A DNA stretch of 64,000 nt from Thermodesulfobacterium hydrogeniphilum (GCF_000746255.1 NZ_JQKW01000010.1:1-64000); one strand, 5' to 3'; shown: positions 24,647-33,856, counted from the first letter of the stretch. The notes: generated by a model not told the origin, from the letters alone. Program-made: numbers and translations.

Positions 24647-25166
24647 AATAATACTTATTGGTTTTAGATGCTCTGGTAAGACTACTATCGGAAAAAAACT
24701 TGCAGAAGCTTTAAATTGGGAGTTTCTGGATTTAGATATAGAAATTCAAAAAAAAATTGGAAAAACTATAAAAAAGATGGTAGAAGAATTTGGTTGGCAA
24801 TTTTTTAGGGATTTAGAAAAAAAAGAAATGCAAAGTCTCGTAAATATTAAAAACACAGTTGTAGCTTTGGGAGGAGGAGCAGTTTTACATGAAGAGGAGA
24901 TGAAGCGATTAAAAGAAAAAGGAATAATAATCTGGTTGTATGCACCTTTTGAAACCATTTTAAAAAGGATTAAAGAAGATAAAAAAACAGAGTTCCAAAG
25001 ACCAGCTTTAACTGAAAAATCCTTAGAAGAAGAGATCAAAACAATTCTAAAAGAAAGAGAGCCTCTTTACAAAAATTTTTCTCATATAAAAATAGATACA
25101 AGCAAAGAACCTGCAGAAAAAATAATAGAAAAAATTATAAAAGAGGTAAGTAGTTATGAAAATTGA
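24639..25166 (+). CDS. aroK: Shikimate kinase
   Basis: It phosphorylates shikimate with ATP. Walker A is GFRCSGKTTIGKKLA; DLDIEIQKKIGKTI and EKKEMQSL lie in the shikimate-binding half, and VVALGGGAVLHEE carries the conserved GGG. FQRPALTEKSLEEEI contains the lid-region Arg. At 175 residues it is normal. It overlaps aroA by 8 bases and the downstream MBL gene by 11, completing aroD-aroE-aroA-aroK. The order of genes differs from the order of the pathway steps. Confidence 0.93.
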   Translation: MNKIILIGFRCSGKTTIGKKLAEALNWEFLDLDIEIQKKIGKTIKKMVEEFGWQFFRDLEKKEMQSLVNIKNTVVALGGGAVLHEEEMKRLKEKGIIIWLYAPFETILKRIKEDKKTEFQRPALTEKSLEEEIKTILKEREPLYKNFSHIKIDTSKEPAEKIIEKIIKEVSSYEN

Positions 25167-25800
25167 AAGACTGGTGGTAGGGCCTTTAGAGGTTTGTTGT
25201 TATATAGTTTATTGTCCTGAAACTAAGGAAGGGGTGATTATTGATCCAGGTGAGGCTGATCTAAGAATTGTCAAAAAGGTAAAAGAATTGGATCTTAAAA
25301 TAACAGCTATTTTAGGAACTCATGCTCATGCTGATCATGTGTTAGGAGTAGATTATTTAAGAAAAGAACTAAAAGCTCCTTATTTAGTGCATAGAATTGA
25401 TGAGGAATTTTTCCAGGATCCACAAAACTTTGCACCTTTTAGAAACTGGGGTTTTCCACCCAATCCAAAAGCTGATGAAGTTTTTGAAGATGGAGACATT
25501 ATTAAATTTGGCAAGGAATATTTAAAGGTTATTCACACTCCTGGACATTCTCCGGGATCTTCTTGTTTTTATAATGAAGAACATAAAACTCTTTTCACAG
25601 GAGATACTCTATTTGTAGAAGCAGTTGGAAGAGCAGATTTACCAGGGGGAAATTATTTTCAAATGATAGAGTCTATCCAGAATAAACTTTTAGTTTTACC
25701 AGATAATACCAAAATTTTTCCCGGACATGATTATGGCTCAAAACCTGTTTCTACTATAGGTGAAGAAAAAATTAATAATCCCTTTTTACAAGAGTTTTAA
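25156..25800 (+). CDS. Metallo-beta-lactamase fold hydrolase (glyoxalase II-like)
   Basis: A 214-residue MBL-fold protein with the two-metal motif THAHADHVLGV (HxHxDH), a further metal-binding His in TPGHSPGSSCF, the bridging Asp in LFTGDTLFVEAVGRAD, and the last His in FPGHDYGS. This set is shared by glyoxalase II and persulfide dioxygenase-like enzymes, and the substrate cannot be told from the motifs. It is translationally coupled to aroK, whose pathway gives no hint of function. Its stop overlaps the stop of ugd on the other strand, so the two genes converge with no spacer. Confidence 0.85.
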   Translation: MKIERLVVGPLEVCCYIVYCPETKEGVIIDPGEADLRIVKKVKELDLKITAILGTHAHADHVLGVDYLRKELKAPYLVHRIDEEFFQDPQNFAPFRNWGFPPNPKADEVFEDGDIIKFGKEYLKVIHTPGHSPGSSCFYNEEHKTLFTGDTLFVEAVGRADLPGGNYFQMIESIQNKLLVLPDNTKIFPGHDYGSKPVSTIGEEKINNPFLQEF

Positions 25801-27104
25801 ATTCTGCCAATTCCCGAATAGCTAAATCCAAGTTTTTTAACAATAGACGGTTCATAAATATTTCTCATATCTATTAAAACAGGATTTTTCATAACTTTTT
25901 TAATCTGAGAAAGATCAAGGAAACGGAATTCATTCCATTCTGTTAGAATAACCAAGGCATCAGCTTCTTTAGCACAGTCCATAGCAGTAGAAGCATATTC
26001 AATTTTTAGATTACCAGCAGCTTTTTTAAATTCTTCCATAGCAACAGGATCATAAACTTTAATTTTGGCTTTTTTCTTGATAAGAACAGGTATAATTACC
26101 AAGGCAGGGCTTTCTCTAACATCACTGGTATTTGGTTTAAAGGATAGCCCCAATATACCAATAGTTTTTCCTGATAAATCTCCAAGAAAGTTCTCTAATT
26201 TTTTCACAACCTTTAATTTTTGCTTTTCATTAACCTCTATAACAGCTTCTAAGATTTTAAAAGGAGAGCTTACCATTCTTCCCTGATGAATAAGAGCTTT
26301 TACATCTTTTGGAAAGCAGGAACCACCAAAACCAGGACCAGGATTTAAAAATTTAGATCCTATTCTTGGATCCAAGCCCATTCCTTTTGCTACTACAGTA
26401 GCATCAGCACCTACCTTTTCACAGAAATTGGCTATCTCATTAATAAAAGTTATTTTGGTAGCTAAGAAGGCATTAGAAGCATATTTAATTAATTCTGCAG
26501 TTTCTAAGTTAGTTATAATAAATGGAGTTTCTGCTAAATAAAGAGGGCGATAAATATCCTTAATAATAGCTATAGCATAGGCACTTTCTCCTCCTATAAT
26601 AACTCTATCAGGATGCATGAAGTCCTCTACAGCAGATCCTTCTCTTAAAAATTCTGGATTTGAGATGATATCTATAGATACATCAGATTTTTTATTAGCG
26701 TCTATAAGGCTTTTAATCCAACGATTAGTTCCTACAGGAACAGTGCTTTTGGTAACAATTACTTTATAATCATCTATCACTTCTGCTAAAGACAAAGCTA
26801 CCTCTTTAATCTGAGAAAGATCTGCAGAACCATCAGGATTAGGTGGGGTTCCTACACAAATAAATATTACTAAGGAATTTTTTACAGCTTCTTCTAATTT
26901 ATTGGTAAAAAAAAGTCTTCCTGCTTTAATATTTTTTTTGACAAGTTCTTCTAAACCAGGTTCATAAAAAGGAACAATTCCTTTTTTAAGTTTCTCAATT
27001 TTATTTTTATCTATATCTACACATACAACCTTCATTCCAAAATCTGCTAATCCTGCACCAGATACCAAACCTACATAACCTGTACCTATTACTGCAATAT
27101 GCAT
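25797..27104 (-). CDS. ugd: UDP-glucose 6-dehydrogenase
   Basis: It oxidises UDP-glucose to UDP-glucuronate for surface polysaccharides. The Rossmann N-terminus HIAVIGTGYVGLVSGAGLA, TVPVGTNRWI, the substrate segment NPEFLREGSAVEDFMHPDR and the catalytic Cys in GFGGSCFPKDV are all present, with KPNTSDVRESP near the C-terminus. I chose ATG 27104, preceded by AGAAGGAG, giving ~435 residues; the reading from 27128 adds eight unlikely residues. The GalU product is its substrate. It converges with the MBL gene. Confidence 0.93.
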   Translation of the reverse strand: MHIAVIGTGYVGLVSGAGLADFGMKVVCVDIDKNKIEKLKKGIVPFYEPGLEELVKKNIKAGRLFFTNKLEEAVKNSLVIFICVGTPPNPDGSADLSQIKEVALSLAEVIDDYKVIVTKSTVPVGTNRWIKSLIDANKKSDVSIDIISNPEFLREGSAVEDFMHPDRVIIGGESAYAIAIIKDIYRPLYLAETPFIITNLETAELIKYASNAFLATKITFINEIANFCEKVGADATVVAKGMGLDPRIGSKFLNPGPGFGGSCFPKDVKALIHQGRMVSSPFKILEAVIEVNEKQKLKVVKKLENFLGDLSGKTIGILGLSFKPNTSDVRESPALVIIPVLIKKKAKIKVYDPVAMEEFKKAAGNLKIEYASTAMDCAKEADALVILTEWNEFRFLDLSQIKKVMKNPVLIDMRNIYEPSIVKKLGFSYSGIGRI

Positions 27105-27133
27105 AGCTATTTCTCCTTCTGTATTCATTTAGA

Positions 27134-28411
27134 TTAAGAAGATTCTTTTTTAATATACTTTTTGGCTAAAGGAAGAGTTTTAGATTTTTTTTTGTAAGTT
27201 TTATGTCTATGTTTTGAATAACGCTTTTTATAATAATGTCTTCTATATCTTTTGTAATAATGTCTTCTATGTTTTGAATAATGCCTTTTATGTTTATAAT
27301 AACGTCTTTTATAATGACGCTTTTTGTGTTTATATTTTTTATACTTTGAATAATAGCGTCTTTTTTTGTAATAATGACGATGCCTTTTATAATAATATCT
27401 TCTATGTTTTGAATAATGCCTTCTATGTCTATAATAACGATGCCTATAATGACGGTGTCTTCTATATTTATGTCTATAGTAACGTCTTTTTGGAAAAGCA
27501 AATTCTTTTATATTTTTACTTGCTAAGATTTCAGTATTTACTACTGTATTAATAAAAACAGGAGTTGTTTTCCCTGCTAATACAAGTTCAGAAAAATTAA
27601 TCAATTTTTTTGTATTTTTCCATAAAAAATCTCTTTTTGGTGCTCCTAAAATAGAAGTGATAATTAATCTATTTTTTATTCTTGCTGCATTCACTAAGCA
27701 ATGCTTAGAAGCTCTGGTAAAACCAGTTTTTCCTCCTATTATTTCATTTTTCAATTTAGGATCTTCTAAAAGATGATTGGTATTTTTGATTACTAAAGTA
27801 CGTCCCCGTTTAGAAGTGATAACTTTTACAGGGGTGTTGATAATTTCCTTAATAAGAGGATATTTGAGAGCTTCATACAAAATAAGTGCTAATTCATAAG
27901 AGGTAGTATACTGATCAGGAGCAGGAAGACCAGAAGCAGAGGAAAAATGGGATTCTTTAAATCCTAAACTTCTAATTTTTTGATTCATCAAAACTGTAAA
28001 ATTATCTTCAGATCCTGCTACTGCTTCTGCTAAAGCAACAGCAGCCTGATTAGAAGATTTCATAAGCATAAGATAAAGAAGATCTTTTACAGTATAAACT
28101 TCTCCTTTATAAAGTCTGGGAGATCCACTGGGAGTATTGGCAGCATTTTTAGAAATTTTGACCTTTTTATCAAGTGGTAGATGATCCAAAACTACCATAG
28201 CAGTAACAAGCTTCGTTGTACTTGCTGGAGGAATTTTTAAATGAGGATTTTTAGCAAAAAGAATTTTTCCTGTGTTCCCATCTATAGCTACTGCAGAAAG
28301 CGCATTTATTTCTTCTAAATCTGAAATGTTTTGCAAAGCTTGAACTGAAGGAATATGAGAAAAAAGAAAGAAAAAAAAGAAAAGAAATATATATATATAT
28401 TTAACTTTCAC
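27134..28411 (-). CDS. Serine D-Ala-D-Ala carboxypeptidase with a His/Tyr/Arg/Lys-rich tail
   Basis: This is a low-molecular-weight penicillin-binding protein (DacF/DacA type) that trims peptidoglycan peptides in the periplasm. A signal peptide (KVKYIYIFLFFFFFLFS followed by a VQA cleavage site) starts at a GTG 5 bases after AAAGGAGG. The three active-site motifs are STTK, SSN and KTGFT. The catalytic domain ends near residue 305. Residues ~308-409 are then almost only His, Tyr, Arg and Lys in imperfect repeats such as HYSKHRRHYYKR, with no acidic residue, replacing the usual C-terminal beta domain and membrane anchor. The tail's role is unknown; binding to LPS, peptidoglycan, nucleic acid or metal are possibilities. 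Confidence 0.9.
   Translation of the reverse strand: MKVKYIYIFLFFFFFLFSHIPSVQALQNISDLEEINALSAVAIDGNTGKILFAKNPHLKIPPASTTKLVTAMVVLDHLPLDKKVKISKNAANTPSGSPRLYKGEVYTVKDLLYLMLMKSSNQAAVALAEAVAGSEDNFTVLMNQKIRSLGFKESHFSSASGLPAPDQYTTSYELALILYEALKYPLIKEIINTPVKVITSKRGRTLVIKNTNHLLEDPKLKNEIIGGKTGFTRASKHCLVNAARIKNRLIITSILGAPKRDFLWKNTKKLINFSELVLAGKTTPVFINTVVNTEILASKNIKEFAFPKRRYYRHKYRRHRHYRHRYYRHRRHYSKHRRYYYKRHRHYYKKRRYYSKYKKYKHKKRHYKRRYYKHKRHYSKHRRHYYKRYRRHYYKKRYSKHRHKTYKKKSKTLPLAKKYIKKESS
27185..27490 (-). repeat. Imperfect tandem repeats encoding the basic tail of the carboxypeptidase
   Basis: About 300 bases of degenerate repeats on units such as TATTACAAAAGACAT, containing His, Tyr, Arg and Lys codons. 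Similar blocks (for example a TTTTGAATAATGCCTT-type unit on the plus strand) recur several times. Because the units keep several frames open, other long frames appear here on both strands; only the minus-strand frame continuing from the enzyme has a start and a recognisable domain. Confidence 0.8.
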
Positions 28412-28620
28412 TTTCACCTCCTTTAAATTTTCAAAAATTAAAACTTTATGAAAAACTTTCAAAGAAATTAACATAAAAATTTCAAAAAGTCAAATAATTA
28501 AAATTAATAGAACTTTAAAAAATAAAAATAAGGCTTAAAATTTTAAATTAAAAGAAAGATAATCAAAAATAACAAAAAGTAATTCTTTATTTTTTAGTAA
28601 ATTTTGAAAAATAAAATATT

Positions 28621-30357
28621 ATGAAAAATAAAGAAGTAGCTGAAATTTTTAATAAAGTAGCAGCGCTTTTAGAAATAAAAGGAGATAATCCTTATAGAAT
28701 AAGGGCTTATCAAAGAGCAGCTCAAGTAATAGAAGCTCTCACTACTGATGTAGAAGAACTGGCTAAACAGGGAAAGTTGGAAAGGCTTCCTGGTATAGGT
28801 CCTGATTTAGCAAGTAAGATAAAAGAAATTTTAAGAACAGGAACTTTATCTCTTTATGAAGAATTAAAAAAAGAAATTCCTCCTGTTTTGCTTACTTTTT
28901 TAGAAATTCCTGGTTTAGGTCCTAAAAAAGTAAAAGCTATTTATGAAAAATTTGGCATTACCTCTATAGAAGAGTTAGAAAAAGCATGTAAAGAGCATAA
29001 AATTGCAAAACTCCCGGGGTTTGGATGGAAAACAGAAGAAAATATTCTTAAAGGGATAAAACTTTTTAGGGAAAAAATAGGAAGAAGGCCCTTAGGAGAA
29101 ATTCTACCTTTGGCAGAAAAAATTACAGAGATTTTAAAAAAGGAAAGCCCTGTAGAAAATATATCCATTGCAGGAAGTATTAGAAGACGTAGAGAAACAG
29201 TAAAAGATATAGATGTGCTTATTACTTCTACTGAGCCTGAAAAAGTAATGAAAAAAGTTGTTGAATTGCCTTTAGTAGAAGAAATTATTGCCTTTGGAGA
29301 AACCAAAACTAGTGTAAGAGTAAAAGCAGGACAGTCTACTATCCAAATGGATATAAGAGTAGTAGAGCCTGACTCTTGGGGAGCAGCTTTAGCTTATTTC
29401 ACAGGATCAAAGGCTCATAATATTAGAGTTAGAGAACTCGCTTTAGAAAAAGGTTTAAAAATTAATGAATATGGAGTTTTTAAAGGAGAAACTAAAATAG
29501 CTGGAAAAACAGAAAAAGAGGTTTATGCCTCTATAGGTCTTCCTTTTATTCCACCAGAATTGAGAGAAGATAGAGGAGAAATAGAAGCAGCTTTACAAGG
29601 AAAATTGCCTAAATTGGTAGAATATAATGAGATTATAGGAGATGGACATGTTCATTCTAAATATAGTGATGGAACTGCAAGTTTAGAGGAGATTATGGAA
29701 AAAGCAGAAAAATTAGGTCTTTCTTGGGTAGCGGTTTGTGATCATTCCCAGAGTTTAAAAGTAGCAGGTGGAGTTCCTGTAGAAGACCTTTTTAAAAAGA
29801 AAAGACGGATAGAAGAACTTAATAAACGCTCTTCCAAAGTAAAGCTCATTTTCGGAGCAGAAGTAGATATTCTTTCTGATGGAACCTTAGATTATCCAGA
29901 TGAGGTTTTAAAGGAAATAGATTTTGTCATAGCAGCTATTCATACAGGCTTTCAGCAAAGTGAAGAGCAAATTACTAATAGAATTATATCAGCTTTAAAA
30001 CATCCCTTAGTGCATGCCGTAGCTCATCCAACAGGTAGAGTAATAGGAGAAAGGGACCCTTATGCTGTTAATCTCTCTAAAATTTTGGAAGTAGCAGCAC
30101 AATACGGGAAGGCTTTAGAAATAAATGCCTATTATAAAAGGCTTGATCTTAATGATGTAAATGCCAGAGCAGCTAAAGAAAAGGGTATTCCTTTAATAAT
30201 AGGAACAGATGCCCATTTCATAGATCAAATGGAATATATACACTTAGGAACAGCAGTAGCACGTAGAGCCTGGTGCGAAAAGAAAGATATTTTAAACACT
30301 TTGAGTTATGAGGAATTCATGAACTGGCTAAAAAAACTTAGAGCTAACTCCAGATAG
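28621..30357 (+). CDS. polX: DNA polymerase X family protein with PHP domain
   Basis: Bacterial/archaeal PolX repairs DNA by gap filling and has 3'-5' exonuclease activity. Order in 578 residues: helix-hairpin-helix region (LPGIGPDLASKI, IPGLGPKKVKAIYEKFG), nucleotidyltransferase palm (AGSIRRRRETVKDIDVLI, with the metal-binding DxD), then the PHP phosphoesterase domain (DGHVHSKYSDGTASLEE, CDHSQSLK, EVDIL, IGTDAH). All metal ligands expected of PHP are visible. There is no clear ribosome site before ATG. The UvrA-like gene starts 2 bases later. Confidence 0.93.
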   Translation: MKNKEVAEIFNKVAALLEIKGDNPYRIRAYQRAAQVIEALTTDVEELAKQGKLERLPGIGPDLASKIKEILRTGTLSLYEELKKEIPPVLLTFLEIPGLGPKKVKAIYEKFGITSIEELEKACKEHKIAKLPGFGWKTEENILKGIKLFREKIGRRPLGEILPLAEKITEILKKESPVENISIAGSIRRRRETVKDIDVLITSTEPEKVMKKVVELPLVEEIIAFGETKTSVRVKAGQSTIQMDIRVVEPDSWGAALAYFTGSKAHNIRVRELALEKGLKINEYGVFKGETKIAGKTEKEVYASIGLPFIPPELREDRGEIEAALQGKLPKLVEYNEIIGDGHVHSKYSDGTASLEEIMEKAEKLGLSWVAVCDHSQSLKVAGGVPVEDLFKKKRRIEELNKRSSKVKLIFGAEVDILSDGTLDYPDEVLKEIDFVIAAIHTGFQQSEEQITNRIISALKHPLVHAVAHPTGRVIGERDPYAVNLSKILEVAAQYGKALEINAYYKRLDLNDVNARAAKEKGIPLIIGTDAHFIDQMEYIHLGTAVARRAWCEKKDILNTLSYEEFMNWLKKLRANSR

Positions 30358-30359
30358 CC

Positions 30360-32666
30360 TTGCAGTATTTAGAAATAAATGATATTTTAACTCATAACTT
30401 AAAAGGTTTTAATTTAAAAATTCCTTTAAACACTCTTGTCATTATTACAGGCCCTTCGGGTTCTGGAAAAAGTTCCTTAGCTATAAATACTATTGCAGAA
30501 GAAGGGAAAAATCGGTTTTTACAGGCTTTGAATTATTCTAAAGAATTTTTAATAACTTCTTCATATCAGGCAAAATTTTTAACTTCTATACCACCTGTAA
30601 TATCTTTGACTCAAGGATTAAAAAATTGGTTCCCTTATAAAACAGCAGGAGATTTTTTTTTAATTTCCAGATTTTTAGAAACCCTGTTTATGGAGAAAGG
30701 AGAATATTATTGCCCTAAATGTAATAGCTATAACAGAGTTTCTTCTATAAATGAAGTAATAAAATGGTTTCAAGAATTAAAAAATGGCACCAGATTTTAT
30801 TTCCTTTTGCCCTTGCCTGAAAAGTCTCCCAAAGCTTTAGAATATCTTATTTCCCAAGGATATACTAAATATTTGATAGATAATAAAGAAGTAGATTTAT
30901 CTGAAGAAAACTTACCCTTATTTTTTAATAAAATTTTTCTTGTGTTGGATAGGATGATCAAAGAAGACAAAGAAACTGATAGATTTATAGAAAATTTGAG
31001 ACTCAGTTTAGCTTTAAATAAAGGCAGAGTGGTGTTAAAACTCAAATCAGGAGAAGAACATGTTTTTAATCTTAGACCTGTTTGTTTAAACTGTGGGAGC
31101 AATCTTTGCATCATTTGGAAAAAATGCGAGGCTTGCAAAGGCTATGGATATAAAGAAAAGATCCCTTGCAAAGTTTGTCGTGGATTAAAATTAGATCCGG
31201 TCATTTTAAAAAGTAAAATCTTAGGGAAAACTGTAGAAGATTGGTTAAATAGTTCTGTAGAAGAGTTCTATAATTTTTTAAAAAAATCAGAAATTTTAAA
31301 AGAGCATAAAGTATGGACAGAAGTTATTTTATCTAAATTAGAAAAAGCTATATTTTTAGAGCTAAATTATTTAAAACTTTCTACACCTGTATTTAAACTT
31401 TCTACAGGGGAGAAAAAACTTTTAGAGCTTATTCAAATTTTCAGTTCAGATTTAAGAAATTGTCTTTATATTTTAGATGAACCCTCTCTCGGATTAGATC
31501 TTGGTAAAAAAGAAAAATTAATCAAACTTTTAAAAGAGATTATAAATAAACAAAGTTCTGTTATTTTAATAGAACATGATCCTTATTTAATAAAAGAAGC
31601 AGATTATATCATAGAACTTGGACCTAAAGGAGGAGAAAAAGGAGGGTATTTGATAAAAGCCTGTTTTAAAGATGAATATTTTAAAAATGATGATTCTTTA
31701 ACTTTAAAATATTTTAAAGGTAAAAAAAATTTATGTAAATTTTGGCAAAAAAAGGAAGAAATTTTAGATATAAATTGTGATAACTATAATATAAGTATTT
31801 TAAAAAAAGGATTTAATATAATTTATGGAAAAGTAGGAAGTGGAAAGGCTTTAATTTTTAATACCTTGGTTGAGGAGCTTAAAAAAAGAAAAGAAAAGGT
31901 TGTAATAAGTGAAACAGAGCTTTTCAAAAAAAGAAATGACTGGATTATAACTTATTTAGGGATATGGGATGAATTAAGAAAAATTTTTATTAAAACACCT
32001 TTAGCTCGCATGAAGGGTTTAACTTCTAAACACTTCAGTTTTACTTCTAAAGAGGGGGTTTGTCCTGGATGTAAAGGAAAAGGAAAAAAGACCTATGAAA
32101 GTAATGGTATAAAGATAGAGTTTTTATGTGAAGACTGCTTAGGTAAAAGATTAAATTCAGAGGTATTAAATCTGGAATATAAAGGCTTTAAAATTTCTGA
32201 ATTGCTGGATTTTACTGTAGAGGAAGCTTTATCTATATTTGCTAATATATTAAAAATAAAAGAAAAATTAATACATGTTAATAATTTGGGACTTGGTTAT
32301 CTTAAATTCAGTCAAGAAATAAGTGAACTTTCTGGTGGTGAAAAAGTTAGATTATCCTTAGTTAAAAAACTTTATTCAGAAAAAGATTTTAAATATGTTT
32401 TTTTAGAATATCCTTTTCAAGGTTTACATTTAGAGGATATAAAAAATTTTTTAAATTGGATGAGAATTTTACTTGAAAAAGATATAACTTTCGTTATTTT
32501 AGAAACCAATCCTTTAGCTATACTTTTAGCAGATTTTATAATAGAGGTGGAGAATCAAAAAATTAAATATACAGGTTTTAAAGAAGATTGGGTAAAACTT
32601 TTAAAAGATAAACCAGAACTTAAAGTTTTTGAGTTTTATAAAAATTTTATAAAAAAGGAGGTGTAA
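30360..32666 (+). CDS. UvrA-like ABC ATPase with a degenerate second nucleotide-binding domain
   Basis: Related to UvrA, the damage sensor of nucleotide excision repair, but only 768 residues instead of ~940. The first ATPase half is intact: Walker A GPSGSGKSS (31-39) and Walker B YILDEPSLGLD. In the second half Walker A reads GKVGSGKA, lacking the Ser/Thr that binds Mg, and Walker B is VFLEYPFQGLH instead of ILDEPTTGLH, so Asp and the catalytic Glu are replaced. Its signature LSGGEK is kept. Cys pairs remain in both zinc modules (EACKGYG/CKVCRGL; CPGCKGKG/CEDCLGKRL). The start is TTG 2 bases after polX, suggesting a joint repair role. It is not a typical uvrA. Confidence 0.85.
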   Translation: MQYLEINDILTHNLKGFNLKIPLNTLVIITGPSGSGKSSLAINTIAEEGKNRFLQALNYSKEFLITSSYQAKFLTSIPPVISLTQGLKNWFPYKTAGDFFLISRFLETLFMEKGEYYCPKCNSYNRVSSINEVIKWFQELKNGTRFYFLLPLPEKSPKALEYLISQGYTKYLIDNKEVDLSEENLPLFFNKIFLVLDRMIKEDKETDRFIENLRLSLALNKGRVVLKLKSGEEHVFNLRPVCLNCGSNLCIIWKKCEACKGYGYKEKIPCKVCRGLKLDPVILKSKILGKTVEDWLNSSVEEFYNFLKKSEILKEHKVWTEVILSKLEKAIFLELNYLKLSTPVFKLSTGEKKLLELIQIFSSDLRNCLYILDEPSLGLDLGKKEKLIKLLKEIINKQSSVILIEHDPYLIKEADYIIELGPKGGEKGGYLIKACFKDEYFKNDDSLTLKYFKGKKNLCKFWQKKEEILDINCDNYNISILKKGFNIIYGKVGSGKALIFNTLVEELKKRKEKVVISETELFKKRNDWIITYLGIWDELRKIFIKTPLARMKGLTSKHFSFTSKEGVCPGCKGKGKKTYESNGIKIEFLCEDCLGKRLNSEVLNLEYKGFKISELLDFTVEEALSIFANILKIKEKLIHVNNLGLGYLKFSQEISELSGGEKVRLSLVKKLYSEKDFKYVFLEYPFQGLHLEDIKNFLNWMRILLEKDITFVILETNPLAILLADFIIEVENQKIKYTGFKEDWVKLLKDKPELKVFEFYKNFIKKEV

Positions 32667-32667
32667 G

Positions 32668-33723
32668 ATGGATCCTCGTTTGGGGGGTGTTTTAATAGGG
32701 ATTTTAGTAGTGATTTTGGAATATCTTTTTTATCCCTGGGGTACTGCCCAAGAAATTAAACTCTGGGGAGAGGAATTTTTAAATTTAGTGGGTCTCCATT
32801 TAAATCTTGCTCATTCTTTTAATTATAATTTAGCTTTAATTTTAGGAGCCTTTTTTTCAGCAAGTTTTTTTAAAGAATTTGCTTTAAAAATTCCCTCTAA
32901 AATAGAATTTTATAAAGCTATTTTAGCAGGAATTTTAATGGGATTGGGAGCTTCTTTGGCTTTAGGAGATAATATTACAGCTTTTTTTACTTCCTTTGCT
33001 AATCTCTCTGCGAGTTCTTTGTTAATGCTTTTAGGTCTTGTCATAGGGATTTATATAGGAGTTCAGTATCAGGTTTGGGAACTTGATAAATATCCATCCT
33101 TGGGTGGCAAGCAGGTTCGTTTTCCTAAATTTAATCTATTTTTTGCTTTTTTAGGCTTGTTAGGGTTGATTTTTCTTATAAAAGAGAACTGGATTTTAGC
33201 TATTTTAGCAGTTATGGGAATTGTTTTACAAAAAAGCCGCTGGTGCATGCTAAATGCTTTTAAAGAACCTTTTTTTTCTGAAAAAACTCAAATGTCCCAG
33301 GCTGTAATTATAGCACTTTTAATAGCCACTACTGGAATAGGAATTTTAAAAATGCAAGGTTTAATAAAAAATCCTTATCTTTATGTTTTTCCTGCTTTTG
33401 GATGGACTGCTGTAGCAGGAGGTATCCTTTTTGGAATAGGAATGATGTTAGCAGGCTCCTGTAGTGCAAGTTTGTTATGGAAATTTGGAGAAGGAGATAT
33501 TAAAGCCTTTATCACCCTTTTGTTTTTTTCTATTACTTATGCTTTAAATTCGTTTTTAATAGAAAAATTTGGAGACACACTATTTAAAGGAGAAAAAGTT
33601 TATTTGCCAGATTATTTAACTTATTATGGTGCTTTTGGAATTTTAGTCTTAATCCTTGTTATCTGGTATGGTATTGTGTTTTGGAATAGCAAAACTAAAA
33701 AATTGATAAAGAGATATTTTTAA
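32668..33723 (+). CDS. YeeE/YedE-family sulfur-compound transporter
   Basis: An inner-membrane protein of 351 residues with about nine to ten hydrophobic segments. The family's Cys motifs are present: QKSRWCMLNAFKEPF in the middle and GMMLAGSCSASLLWKFGEG near the end, which in characterised relatives pass thiosulfate through the membrane. PSLGGKQVRFPKF is another conserved loop. The substrate (thiosulfate or another sulfur species) is inferred from the family. No TusA/TsuB gene is adjacent. It follows the UvrA-like gene with one base between them; the ribosome site AAAGGAGGTG lies inside that gene's last codons. Confidence 0.85.
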   Translation: MDPRLGGVLIGILVVILEYLFYPWGTAQEIKLWGEEFLNLVGLHLNLAHSFNYNLALILGAFFSASFFKEFALKIPSKIEFYKAILAGILMGLGASLALGDNITAFFTSFANLSASSLLMLLGLVIGIYIGVQYQVWELDKYPSLGGKQVRFPKFNLFFAFLGLLGLIFLIKENWILAILAVMGIVLQKSRWCMLNAFKEPFFSEKTQMSQAVIIALLIATTGIGILKMQGLIKNPYLYVFPAFGWTAVAGGILFGIGMMLAGSCSASLLWKFGEGDIKAFITLLFFSITYALNSFLIEKFGDTLFKGEKVYLPDYLTYYGAFGILVLILVIWYGIVFWNSKTKKLIKRYF

Positions 33724-33733
33724 TAGAAATTTA

Positions 33734-33856
33734 TTATTTTAAATGCATAAATTTTATAACAACAGAAGCTATTAATACAGCTCCACCTATTCTCAAAACC
33801 CATAAATACCAGGGACTATTTTTTAAATAATTTAAAATAAACTGTTTTTTATTCAT
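33734..33856 (-). CDS. Small single-pass membrane protein, 40 residues
   Basis: This short frame begins MNKKQFILNYLKN and has one hydrophobic segment (WYLWVLRIGGAVLIASVVIK). Its ATG overlaps the hpt stop codon (GATGAATAA), the arrangement expected for translational coupling, and no other ribosome site is needed. It ends 10 bases from the convergent YeeE/YedE gene. I do not recognise the family. The positive-inside charge and Pro/Trp at the membrane edge look like a real small protein, but expression is unproven. Confidence 0.5.
   Translation of the reverse strand: MNKKQFILNYLKNSPWYLWVLRIGGAVLIASVVIKFMHLK

Noticed and set aside
27185-27490. Repeat array considered as CRISPR
   Set aside because: Units are short, imperfect, without regular unique spacers, and lie in a coding frame.
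27166-27552. Long frames on both strands within the basic-tail repeats
   Set aside because: They are shadows of a repetitive segment; they have no ribosome site or domain, while the enzyme frame is continuous.
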